Shown: positions 1 through 11,199 of the stretch, one piece after another
How the letters are laid out: each line of letters begins with the position of its first letter
How positions within the stretch are numbered: position 1 is the first letter of the stretch
Source of the DNA: Lineus longissimus
Taxonomy: Eukaryota; Nemertea; Pilidiophora; Heteronemertea; Lineidae
Assembly (NCBI RefSeq): GCF_910592395.1
Contig: NC_088326.1
Location: 1,431,001 to 1,495,000 of the forward strand
Reading direction: 5' to 3'
Length of the DNA stretch: 64,000 bases
Notes under the pieces: generated by a model
Told to the model about the DNA's origin: nothing
The model's input: only the letters and a program-made list of their open reading frames with translations
The model's database searches: none
Program-made: the position numbers and the translations under genes

Positions 1-119
1 TCTCAAGCATTTGCATTGGGGAAGATCGCGAAGACCAGGCTTCCGTTACCATGATGAAAGTAATGACGAAAAAGAAACTAAATAATCAGCAAACATAAGA
101 AAAGATACAATCTACTTAC

Positions 120-392
120 AAATCCGTATCCCCGGCTTTTTTCCGTCAGTTTGTCGGTGATCACAACTGCTTCCTCAATATCTCCAAACTCCTCAAAGTA
201 TTTCCTAAGACTCTCATTTGTCGTGTGGTAGGGTAGGCCCCCCACAAAAAGTTTCGTGAGAGTTGTGTCTTTCTGGCAGGGGTACGGCCCCGAGCCCTGC
301 AACGAAACCTGCGACATGACGGGTTGCTGAAGCTGCTGGATGGACTGTCCCTGGACTGCCTGTGCGACTGATGCTCTGACTGCTGACTCCAT
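120..392 (-). CDS. RBM24/RBM38-type RNA-binding protein, first coding exon (partial gene)
   Basis: Encodes the first 91 residues of an RNA-recognition-motif protein of the RBM24/RBM38 (SEB-4) family. In animals these bind GU-rich 3' UTR elements and control mRNA stability and splicing, for example in muscle. Seen: a Gln/Ser-rich leader (residues 1-39), then QKDTTLTK leading into RNP2 (LFVGGL, 48-53), the family-typical [20 protein letters not shown] (54-73), and the start of RNP1 (RGYGF, 87-91). A consensus donor (GTAAGT, minus strand, 119-114) follows Phe91 in phase 0; from memory of the vertebrate genes the first exon ends at the same place. The ATG at 392 has G at -3 and G at +4. The leader is about 30 residues longer than I recall for vertebrate RBM24. 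The rest of the RRM and the C-terminus lie beyond the left edge, and 1-119 is intron. RBM24 and RBM38 cannot be told apart from this exon. Confidence 0.93.
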
Positions 393-660
393 TGCGAAAT
401 AAATATAATAAATAAACTATACAAATTTATATATAAAGTGTCTGGGTAAAATCCGTGTATCCCCCGAGAGTTTATCACAGTGAAATGGTGTTACTCCTTC
501 GGTAGCCTAAACTGTACTAAAGAAACGCTCACCTGGCCAGATTATTTGTATACGCACGCGGTCAGCCATACACCTGACAGTTAGCTCATTTGCATATTAA
601 GCGCCGCCCTGCGGATGAATAACCAAGCGGCGTGTGCGCACCTGCATTTCGCAGAGAAAA
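393..660 (-). promoter_or_regulatory. upstream / 5' UTR region of the RBM24/38-like gene with a POU octamer
   Basis: DNA just upstream of the RBM start codon. It holds a palindromic TTTATATATAAA at about 424-435, too close to the ATG to be an ordinary TATA box unless the leader is very short, and an octamer-type ATTTGCAT at 588-595 inside CATTTGCATATTAA. There is no splice acceptor directly before the ATG, so the leader is probably continuous with the first exon. The transcription start cannot be fixed from sequence alone. Confidence 0.35.
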
Positions 661-3600
661 GAAACATTTCATGATATGAATGGTGTATATAGTTTTTATC
701 AACTGAGTGATATTCCGAATTTTTAGCTCTTTCGGGTACTTTGGCTAACCCCCAGGGCTAACCTTAAATTTGTCTAACAATGACCTTCAATATTGGCCTA
801 AATGGTAAAAAGTAATGACTTCTCACGAGCTTTAATTTGCTAATGATAACTGAAGTATTACCCTCATTACTAATTATGGAAAGGAAGAGCAAAATCGGAG
901 TAACCAAAGAGGCAACCGAAATTTGGTCGACATTTATACGAAGCTAAATCTCACGTCTCATCAGCGCTCCTATCGACGTCACGTGGAACTGAAAATGCGA
1001 CAAAATGGGTGACCCTGGGCAGCCATTTTCATTTGACATTTACTGAATGCACATTTTGTCAGCAACCCTCGAATCAAATCTATATCATGACAATGTGCAA
1101 TACAGTCATGATTGTTGTAAGGTTTTGGCAGCTGCGAATGACGTAGGCCCTATCAGGACCACGTGCCCAATATCGCCAAATCTATCGATTGTCTCAAAAC
1201 ATAAAGCTCAGTTGCGGATCGTAACTTGCAATTCATATTCAAACAAGTGCAGAATGATTACCCCCGCGACTCCCATCACAAAGTGTGTACAAAAATTAAC
1301 GATATTCCAGATTTAGCAGATTTTTATGATTTGTTTACTTTTTCATGATTTGCATAATCTCGTTGCGACGAGATTGAATCGTTGCTTTCAAATGTCGTGC
1401 CAATGTTTCAGTAATGAGACAAATGCGTTACTGTTGCTATTTGTGAAGTTGCTTGCTGTTTTTTTTGTTGACATTTTTAAAAATTAGTTAAATTCGGCCC
1501 AAAAAGGACAACAACGTCTTCTAATGCACCGCTGTTATTATTGCGATGTGTTCCCAACAGCTGCCCGCGGTAATCACAAAAGAAACAGTTAGGTCTTTCA
1601 AAGGGAATCTCGAAAATTTGTTTTGGTAAAACTGCCTTAATTGGTAATTAGTACGGCCTAATCTTTGTCACACTGGACCCTTTGAGTAAAAACACGACCC
1701 GGCCTATTTCGCTGTGAAAGTTTCTCTCGTCGCTTACAACAAAAACAATGGCAGATTATTACTTATTGAGGTAATTTGAGTAGGTCGAATTGAGAATGAT
1801 GGGTCTGTTCTTGTGAGGGATAAAACAAAGACGCATCGTACACAAAGAATTAATTCTTCCGATCCAGAAACGCTTTGCAAGGGTTCGTTGGTTGCACGGC
1901 TATGAAAAACTAATGTTGAGGACGTGCAAGTGAACGGGGAATCCATGTTTTGTCCAAAAAATTGTACTAGAGGTAAAAGATGAACTCATGTGATGAATTC
2001 TAGAACGGTGAACTCTAGAATGATAAATGCAACAACAATTTTCATTCCCAACGCAATATTTCTGGTTGGCTTTAAATGCGTCTGGACTATTTGGCGTCTC
2101 TCGTAAAGAAAATAATATATACTTCTCTCCCCTCATGCATTATCTAGGATAATCCCCAAAGATTAGGGCAAATATTATAAAATATGAACTTTATCCTACG
2201 GCGAAAATATAAATTCAACGGATTTGAATTGTGGCCTTTTGGTCTAAAATCTGAGCCTGGGGTATTTCACCATGATTGAAAAAAAATTTCAAATGGCATA
2301 GGATTTTTTAAACACAGTCTCCACCTCTCGTACATGTAATGTCTAAAAAAGCAATTTCTCCTGTAAAGATGTATATTCATGAAGGCATATTGAAGATACC
2401 AGAGGTATAGAGCAGTTTGAGACATTCAAGGCTTGTAGGCATAGTGGTTAAAAACTCATTTATTTTTCAATATTTTAGAGAATAAATTCTCCAATCGGTG
2501 GCTCTAATGTCCATAGTAACGCGTGTAATACACATAACCCTCCCACATAATTAGTGATCTAATTAGTAAACAATACGTCTTGATGACCGCTTGTTATACT
2601 CAGTGTCAAATTAATACATTATGGGTGTTGTATTTCGCACGGCTTTCATTAACACAATCAAAGCCTATGGTCTGTTTGTCTCACCCGTGTTTGTAACAGG
2701 ATTGCGACACCGCCGGAAGAGTGTCAATAGTCATGCGCAATGAGGCGCGATGTTTCGTCTCTGACGAACTCGTGATACACAAGCTGAACTCCAAATTTGC
2801 TGAGTTCTTCCAGTAACTGACAAAAAATGTATTTTACAAACTAAGTTGTCACAGCAGTGAGGCAGCACTCGATTGTATGAACGCCGTGTCAAACACCTCA
2901 ATCTTCTGGTTGGCCCTACTACACCTCAGACATATCGTCGCCGGTAATTCATCGTCGCCATCTTGATTTTCCTGTGTTTTCAACAGGTTCCGACCAGCAG
3001 TGCCAATGAAATAACGACGAATATTTTAGTTTCCTCTTGGGGGTTCCTCTCGATCCCCTAAAATCATCTTGCCCTCTAAGGTTTTTGCATCTTATCGATA
3101 TTTGAATATACCCTACATTTAAAGGGGGTACAAGCTCAAGAGGTTGAGGATGCCTTATATCACTTTTTATTTTTAACTTTATTGAAATGAGTGCCAAAAT
3201 TAGGGCTGAGGTGATCAGCCGGTATGCTGATTAAGTAGTTATTGATTACATGTAGTTTTGAAAAGAGCAATGCAGAAACAGAAAAAAATATTATAATCAT
3301 CCCTTCAAGTTTCACCTTGTACCTCTGCAATCATATAATTTTGATTAAGACTATATGTAATAAACTTAAGTGTAATTTAACTTAACTAAAATCAAACTTT
3401 TCATTTGATTTGAAAAGTGGATCAAAATGACATCGGCCATTTTTTATACGTTCTCCAAATATTTGTACAGTTTCAGTCGAAACGGGTGCGGGCGCATGCT
3501 CTGTAAAGTCTTATTGTTACAAGTAATAATTATGAAGAAAAAAACTGCTGTAAGTGCATACGAGATTTAGATCCGATTTACGGCAAATATGACAGTTAAT

Positions 3601-4470
3601 ACCTTAATATTATAATCCCTGGACTTAGTGGGCATGGCCATAACACTCCCAGCGGCGAATAAGCCTAGTGGGCCCGGAATAAAGCCTGCTTGCGTACCAC
3701 ATTCCCCGTGGCAACGTCATCTCTTGAAATATATGACCCCTGCCCCACCAGGCCTACCAAAAGTCTCTACTAGACACCCAGACAGAATTAAAAGACGGTA
3801 TAGCCGTTTTCATTCTTCATCAACGTGGTATCAACGTGAAATACCGTTATCATAAAAATCATACGTAATTCTGCGTCTAATCCTGAACTCATCATTCTGT
3901 GCATTGTATACCCATTCCCCTGTTAAAGTCTACAAACGTCTCAAAATTACTGATATTGGTGTTGATCGAAGCCAATTAAAAGAAAATCATAGTGTTTCTT
4001 TTACAGTTAATCACATACATGTTCCCGTTTTAAAACCTGTTATGCCTATCAAAGTTTGCCCGAGCACGATGGCCCTCCCACTGTTAGCCATAGTTTGCCT
4101 TGGTCTCAGTCCCCCGAACCCTTTCTCCGCGCTCAAGGCTTATATCCACGAGGCTAATTCTCCATAGGCCTATAATCCGCTTCGATTTGCCTATTACGTC
4201 CCGGAACGGTAGATTTAAATCGCTATTTGGGGGCATTTCTTTTGTGTTTTTGGATTATTGAAAAAACACTTGGAGCATTAAGCGACTCATAACAAGTAAA
4301 AACACGATAAATTAGATATTTTGAGAGCACCGAAAGGTTCCGTCAATTCCCGTCATCAAGCTTTGCCCCATTGCGGTTTCCGAAAGAGTTCAAAGAGAAA
4401 CAGAGGCTCGGTCTACGTTACTTTCAATCATAGGGTATTAGACTATTCTGGAGAGGTAGAATTTAATACG
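661..4470. other. non-coding intergenic stretch, nothing recognised
   Basis: No reading frame here has recognisable domain content or consistent splice structure. The frames are short (under about 90 codons) and their translations look random. The DNA is AT-leaning with scattered TACATGT and AGGCCTA-type words. It could hold cis-regulatory DNA for the RBM gene, but I cannot point to a specific element. Confidence 0.5.
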
Positions 4471-4474
4471 ACAT

Positions 4475-4492
4475 ACACACACACACACACAC
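4475..4492. repeat. (AC)9 microsatellite
   Basis: Nine uninterrupted AC dinucleotides. Confidence 0.95.
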
Positions 4493-5070
4493 TAATTAAG
4501 GTTTATGACTCATTTCAACCAATATTCCTCAGGGTTGTTCACGGCCAAGTTGAGAACCACAGCTCCCAATACCCTCTCGAGCCTCGCTCCAAGGTGACCG
4601 CGTTACCGCCATGCAAGGTACTTCATTGGAAGCTAAAAGGAATACCAGCGCGTATTTCTCGAAATAGCGGACTAAAACTGGCACGTTACTGAAAAATAAT
4701 GGATTATACTTGAAGCTGATGATGTTGTGACCATAGGTACAGTACACTAACCGAGTGGCCGTGTGGTTTGGGTGTTTTTTGGTGTTTTGGTTTTGCTCAA
4801 TAACAAAAATTATGCTGGCATGAAACGTTTGCAGTGTTTTCTGTCTGTTGCATGGTGTTCGAAACGCCTCGGTCTGTGCTGAACTCGAACCGTTGGCACT
4901 GTTTAGAGATTTGAATATCGTCTTCAGATTCGTCTGAAATAGTGTTCTATCAATCTGGGAACCTCGAACACTGATAGTAAATTGAGCAAATTTTAAATTT
5001 CGAATATTTACACCCACCACCGGCGCCATGTTTTGTACGGTCACCTTCACAGCGTGTCGGCCATTGCACC

Positions 5071-5106
5071 ATATGCAAATTAGTATAAGCATATGCAAAT
5101 TAGTGG
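5071..5106. promoter_or_regulatory. paired POU/octamer sites in a 20-bp direct repeat
   Basis: The word ATATGCAAATTAGT occurs at 5071 and again at 5091, exactly 20 bp (about two helical turns) apart. Each copy contains a perfect octamer ATGCAAAT (5073-5080 and 5093-5100) followed by a homeodomain-like ATTAG. This is a plausible dimeric POU-factor binding element. Function is inferred from the motif only. Confidence 0.4.
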
Positions 5107-5977
5107 CTTCGGCTGAAATGAACTTGGGCCGCTTATCACGTGATGAAGCTTCAACATAGTCAAGTGTTTGTTTCGTTTGAAGCATCGGGTAAAAAAGTAG
5201 AGTTTGTTGATTAGTGTTGATTTTGATAATAAAAGATTGATGTTTTGTTTTTTGTTTGTTACTAGATCACCCGGAAGGTGTTGTGCACGCATGGGCTACG
5301 GGATTCTGCAGTGTACCACGTAGAAACTTTAAGACAAGGATGATTTGTACACGTGATCCTCGTATCACATTCTCCCAAAGTCCATGCATCTTCTAGTTGC
5401 CAAAGTGATAAGTCGTTCGGATCCCCTCCGGCCCCCACCCCTGGGGACGCCTATAATCGAAATCCGTCCAGCATCAAAAATGCCTCGTAATTGTGAGACA
5501 AGTCTTTCTCTAATGAGCAGATAATGTAATGGTTTTGTTTCCTAGGAATGTCTGTTTCGACTTGATTTTTGCATCCTTTAAACGTGTAACGTTAGTCTTG
5601 CCTGTATTGTCTTGACCTTAGGTCTTAGTGCATAACCGTTATCTCAGCTGGAAATGCTTGTCGTCAAGGTCTTCTGTTAAGCCACTAGGCAGTTAATGCG
5701 ACAAGGTATTTTTCGAGAGGCCCCTCTGTGATAAAACCCAAGTTGAGGGGATAAAACGTTACATTACGACCCCATGATGTGAAACAATGTGAGATCTGAT
5801 CGGGTTCGTTTGGGCTTGCAATCACAGTTGGACTGAGTTTTGTTTTCACCCCATGTTCACTGCGCTGAAAAAGCTACTACTCGGAAAAGCCGAAATCTAT
5901 TGAGAGATGTCCCCCTACATAACCATCAAAAACATTTTCAAACACGAGGTACAGCCATGCACGTGTAACAGAGGAAA

Positions 5978-6060
5978 AACACCAAGGTCCAACCGGGGAT
6001 TGAACCCGGGACCTCTCGCTTATAAGGCCATCACTCTACCGACTGAGCTAAAGGGAATTT
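5978..6060 (-). ncRNA. tRNA-like Pol III unit (pseudo-tRNA or SINE head)
   Basis: On the minus strand there is a good A box (TAGCTCAGTCGG), a D-arm, an anticodon-loop-like CTTATAA (would read UAU), and a perfect 5-bp T-stem around TTCAATC with a B box (GGTTCAATCC). A T5 run about 13 nt past the T-arm could end Pol III transcription. The presumed acceptor arms (TTCCCTT and TTGGACC) do not pair and the anticodon stem has mismatches, so a functional tRNA-Ile is unlikely. A decayed tRNA or tRNA-derived SINE head fits better. Confidence 0.5.
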
Positions 6061-6099
6061 CCCCCCTACCCTAAGCTAGTAGGAATCATACCACCACTA

Positions 6100-8930
6100 C
6101 ATCTCTTTCTCAAAACCTTTTTGCCAAAGAATACCCTGGGCCGAATCTGACAGTGTGGAACATATTTCAGACACCCAAGGTCCATAGGTGCAGTTTGTTT
6201 CACTCCATTTGTTGACAGACTACCCTAAGTTTATGACAACTAGTCTAAGCCTATTGGGACAGAATGAGAGATACATTATACTGTGCAAAACAAGCAGATT
6301 CATCGCACGCTAATTACGTAGAGAATGCTGAACATTTATGCACACGGATATGTATAAATGCATTGCTGATGTCGTACGTATTGAGATGGAATGGACTTAG
6401 AGTGTCACCTTGGGGTGTAGTGTGATCCACAGAATGGACAATCACTTTCAATAATGGCTCGTGATGGATTTGGTATTGAGTATTTTGCCCTGGAGTTATT
6501 CGTGTACATATGTCTCCATGTACAGAAACATTCTTATTTGGTGGTCCAGTATATTCAACGGTTTGTGACATAAATACAAGACTTGATTCTTTATTTATAT
6601 TTGTCAGTATTTGATATTTGTCAGTACCTTTCTCGAACCCAGCACCAAATATGGGGGCCCCCTAAAAGTTCATATCCCTGCGTGGAGAGCTCAAGTACAA
6701 GAAGGGAACAAAAACTGCTCTTCCACCCCTGTAATAGACCTACCAACAACATCCCAGCTAGAAATGTACATGCATCGCCATTAAAGACATCATCCCAGCA
6801 CGAACTGGTTACAAAGTTCGTAAACCTAAATTCGTATGTCACTAAATGACGACACTCACGCCATTGCAACCAAATGACGTCACTCGCGCCAGTGCTAACG
6901 GTGGGCATCCATCTACTTACTGGTATATCTGTCCAATTTCAAGGTCTACTTCCGTGATGCAGGCAATGTACAACAAGAATGCACGGTGGTCTGCATACAT
7001 AAGTATACAAAAATAATAATATTTCAGTATAAGATACCAAATACCACAGCCCCATCAGGTAGGAGGAATGAGCATTCAACGTGAACCATACTTATCCCGA
7101 ATTGAGGTTATTCTTCGGTCATTTCAGGCAAAGGAAAACCATCTAGATGTTTCGTGACTCAGTCTTACATTGGTAATTTAAGTCATTAAGCTAAAAACAA
7201 ATCAATTTTGCTTGAAAATGTTTTCTAAGGGCCTGGAAGGTCATATGTCTATGTCTCACATTCACAAGACCACCTGAGCTGACATTATTATCAAGAAAGG
7301 ATGTTAATGCCGCCATGATGGTGCTCTTCGTTTGAGGAGGCGAGAAAAAAAGTAAACAAAAACAAGAAATCTCCGATTGCAAAGCTTTGCCTTATTGTAT
7401 CATATTCTGACAAGAGTACATTAATGTAAACTACACGCAGTTGTATGCATCGTTCTTCTATACCCTTGATTCCAGGCATTGGCTAGACAGCCTTTTAGAC
7501 ATTGTTTTCGACTCGTTTTTGTAACAGTGCATCGGTAACTGATCCAATACTACATTTTTTTCTTGATAATTAATTGATTGCGAAGTTGCATCTGATATTT
7601 CTCAGCTCGTTCTTCTTGCTGTGAGAGGCTGTTGCGAAGTCCGGCCGCTAGAGGACACTTCCCTTACGTGACCACTGAGTGAGTGATAGTATGAGATGAT
7701 ACATGACAATTTGTTCAACTGCTGCAATATTTGTATGAAATCCATAACGATCGGAGTGCTTTTTTCATGTGTAATAGACTGTATATAAAATATTACCAAT
7801 TACATGTACGAAACCTTAGTTCTTTGTAAATATATTTCAGCGCCATTGACACGATATATTGAAAATCGCAGCATTCACTAATCAAATCGATAAACGTGCT
7901 CAACGAGAGTTAAAATTTTTTTCACATGCCCTGTTCACTGAACTTAGGACATTATAATAACATCATCGACTGAACCTCGCCAGTAACGGAACTGCTCCAG
8001 TTGCGGAACCGCTCTGTTCCGTAGAAAAGCCTACTCATTGTTACACTCTAGTTGTTCACTTTATTTCTTTTGATGAAAACATGTTTGATAAAAACATCTT
8101 TTCTCTCTGAAAGAATTGTCAACTCAAATATCTGTGCAACGATGCAGTAGGTTTTGTTGTCGAGTGCTAAGCATGACGTGTTGATGTGACATACCACTTG
8201 GCACGTTCCAGCGGGGACATGTTTGGAGAAGGAGGGATTTGGGGCCTATATTGCGCGCGTTGATCAGGTGTGTCATCACTACTGCAGCAGAAGGGCCTCC
8301 GTACGTAGATTAAAGGTTGCCCATGATAACATTCTTTAGCTGCTGCCCTTGCTTTTAAATCTGGGCATCCTTTGATAGGACTATTTACCTCCTCTATGTC
8401 TTATCTTACGGCAGTCCATAACTTGTTGATACTACGGGTATATAGATTGGGAATAGACATCTAGCAATATGTAGAATGCTTCAGTGCTGATGTGGGCTTG
8501 GGGTTCGAACTCATTTGAGCAGTTGGACTTTCTCGTTCACCGCCACATCTTAGCGGTAGACCTTGCGATCAAAAGTTGGGAAATCACCAGGATCGATCGG
8601 AATGTTAACTATCAGAAACGTCAGAACCGCACTGCAAATAACACTGTATCACTCCAAACATGCTTTGCGGGGTCTCTTCAAAAGAAAGGAAAATATTTCC
8701 ATCTTTTTTGATGTAACAGCAGGTTAGAATTCAGGTATAATAGCCATTGGTGTGTTTCATGATAATATTGCGTTATTATTCATAATAAAAACTAATTACG
8801 CCGCTCTCTGGCCTGCACCGTTCGACCCCGGACGGCGAATCAACTCCTTGAATAAATCATAACCATAGGTTTGTATGTTTTGGTATTGCAGAACTATTTT
8901 ACCTCATATTTTCAATCGAATAAGTTGGTA
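6100..8930. other. non-coding intergenic stretch
   Basis: No credible exons. Short open frames on both strands have no family resemblance or flanking splice signals. A B-box-like GGTTCGAACTC occurs near 8503 without a clear A box. Otherwise I see nothing specific. Confidence 0.5.
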
Positions 8931-8936
8931 TGTGAC

Positions 8937-9175
8937 TCAAAAAGATTTGCCGTTATCGGTTTATACCTATCGTACCCTAAGAAAGCTGTTACGTGGGGGT
9001 TGATGGCATCAAGATTTGCCCTTATGACCCTCTGATAAGACAGTAGACCAATGGGAATGTAGGTCCATGTGCGAGCGGGCTTTGTCATAAGAAAATAGAC
9101 CGTGTATTGGACCAAGCTTGAATTCTTGTAACCGCGAGGTAAAGGGACAAAATAACGTCATATCTGAGTGCACAT
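8937..9175. repeat. dispersed repeat, copy 1 (partner at 23.2 kb)
   Basis: This stretch aligns colinearly with 23,196-23,375. Shared blocks include GAAAGCTGTT, ATCAAGATTTGCC, GTGCGAGCGGGC, AATAGACCGTGTATTG, TGAATTCTT and CAAAATAACGT, in the same order. Copy 1 has about 50 bp extra between the second and third blocks. It is followed about 350 bp downstream by the TIR element at 9524, as is its partner, so the two may belong to one larger unit. No coding capacity is visible. Confidence 0.75.
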
Positions 9176-9523
9176 CGCCTGTAGCGATCTGAGACGATTA
9201 CATGACCATGAACATATTATGTAACTATCTGTAAAGGTCGTTAAAAAAATCACAATTCAACATCTTTTAAAATATCCATCGATAATGTACATATCGGTCC
9301 AAGGAGCCTTAACCTGCCCAACAAAATACGTACATTTATCATTAATTAATATAAAAAATGCATCGGAACCGTATCACAATATTATTGTGTTGGTACTTTT
9401 CCCCTGCTAGTCTTATGCAAAGCGATATGTTATTTAAAATAAATTCTTTATAAGTGTTTTATGACTATTTTGTATCGGGTACGTGTATTTGAATTTGCTA
9501 TACTGTTGTTCGCTGACAGAGTA

Positions 9524-9702
9524 CCGGTGTAATGTTTTTGAGTGTTTCAATTTTTGAGTGTTTCCCCTCATTGTTTGGGAACGCTAAAAGATAGATTGAC
9601 AAGTTTTTCTGTGTTTCCCCCTATTGAAAAGTCATGGTCTCTCTAGCTGCCTATTGTTTGGAAACACTGACACATGGGAAACAACCACAGATGTTACACC
9701 GG
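9524..9702. mobile_element. 179-bp MITE-like element with 9-bp terminal inverted repeats, copy 1
   Basis: Begins CCGGTGTAA and ends TTACACCGG, a perfect 9-bp terminal inverted repeat. A near-identical copy lies at 22,360-22,539 (about seven differences by eye, roughly 96% identity) and a diverged one at 23,762-23,943. The inside contains repeated GAGTGTTTC, TTGTTTGG and GGGAAAC words but no ORF. I see no clear target-site duplication. It is a non-autonomous DNA-transposon-type element; the superfamily is not assigned. Confidence 0.8.
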
Positions 9703-10840
9703 GCATTTCCTTTGGCTGCAGGTAAATGGAAATAAAGGTTGCCCTTGGCGCAGTTATCTTGCTGAAAATTGCTTAAAATTGGCTTCGACAGATAACCAAT
9801 TTGAAATAACCCCGCCGCTAGACAACATCGTCGCCATTAAATCATTCATAGTGAGATACGCATGGCAGCAAACAGAGCATAGACCAAAACGATATTTAAA
9901 AAAATCATAAAATAAGATTTATATCCTGCTGTATGTTTTCCCCATGTTCAGTCATGAGTAGTGGGGGTAGTGACGGAACGGTATGTCTAAAATGCATTCA
10001 TGTGCATTCTCTTGCAATGGAGTGCAATGTTGCGTGCACATCTTGCACGCGTACATGTACGTACTTGTTGTGTGCCAATCCTTTGCACTGGACTGCGGTG
10101 GTACATTACAATATCGACGAATATTTACCGAACTTGTGTTTTTTTTAGATGAACATAAAATGATAGTAAAAAAGTTATATTGTATTGCATCTAGTGAAAC
10201 AGAAAACCAAGTCAAGGAGTTTTTGTGTAACAATTTAGAATAAAATGAGTTGCTCTATTAAATTATTATGTTATTCTGGACACTAGAGGCATTGTGGCCC
10301 CGAAGGAAACCCATTCTGGTGATGAAAATATAAATTTGACTCAGATGAAAATATTTTACCCGGTCAAGTGTTAACTACCAACGGCACCTATAACACAACG
10401 TAACAGAGAAATATTTTAAACCATAGACTATCTTAAACCATATGGAATATTTCATTTGGTCCTTTTCACCGGTCACCATTCTTATTTTCCACTGCTGTGA
10501 CCAATCGGTGAGAAATATAATCCGTAGTTAAATTATTCAACATATCCAGGTGGATTATTTCTGCCAAGATCTGTATTTTCACAGTACGGCGTAGAAAGAA
10601 ACCTAACAGTGCATATGGGTCAATGAATATTTCGCAATCAATGAAAGATTGCCAAGTCTGCCTAATAAAGGCACTTTCCTCTTTCGTTTCCATCAATAAT
10701 TGAGATTGAGAAATATGAAAAAAACGAGAAAGCTTGCGGCCATGTGTGTGTCAAAGAGCGAAAAAAGCTATGCGTAATGTTTAAATCGTGAAACTTTTGA
10801 GTGTTTGCGAGCAAGTCCACAGCATGTCGCATTTTAAAAA
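9703..10840. other. non-coding stretch
   Basis: Only short overlapping frames on opposite strands, which is typical of non-coding DNA. A palindrome-rich patch (GCACGCGTACATGTACGTAC) sits near 10,040-10,065. No gene is supported. Confidence 0.45.
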
Positions 10841-10844
10841 AAGA

Positions 10845-11190
10845 AGTGAATAGGCCAGGTCTGATTAAATATATATACCATAGGTCTGACTTTTTAAAGA
10901 GAAGATATACAACGTGTCTCATTCGTGAGAAAAAAAGACAACACGGTCATGTAGTTTGTTTTTTGGGAGCAAAATTGACATAGGTCTGATTTTTTTTTTA
11001 TGAAAATAGTCTCATCGATCGGAGCATCTGAGGCCGAAAATAGACCATGGGTCTGATCCTTTAGAGAAAATAGACTGTGGGTCTGATCCTTTAGAGAAAA
11101 TAGACTATGGGTCTGATCCTTCAGAGAAAATAGACCATAGCTCTAATTTCTATGAGAGAAAAAATAGACCACTAGTCTGATTTTCGAAAG
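10845..11190. repeat. 30-bp minisatellite with degenerate flanks
   Basis: Three clean 30-bp units start at 11,041, 11,071 and 11,101 (core TAGACYRTGGGTCTGATCCT then TYAGAGAAAA). Degenerate copies sit on both sides (about 10,855-11,030 and 11,131-11,190), recognisable by CATAGGTCTGA/CTAGTCTGA followed by an A-rich tract. Each unit contains the near-palindrome AGACCATGGGTCT. The array decays outward, as in an old minisatellite with a recently homogenised core. Confidence 0.85.
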
Positions 11191-11199
11191 TACTCTAAT

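Noticed and set aside
4529-5185. 218-codon open frame on the minus strand
   Set aside because: The longest isolated frame in the gene-poor part, but it has no recognisable domain, odd composition, a low-complexity AC tract nearby and the octamer pair inside it. A frame this long is only mildly unlikely by chance in 64 kb.
5978-6060. Functional tRNA-Ile(UAU) gene
   Set aside because: A and B boxes and T-arm are good, but the acceptor ends do not pair and the anticodon stem is mismatched, so it is listed only as a tRNA-like unit.
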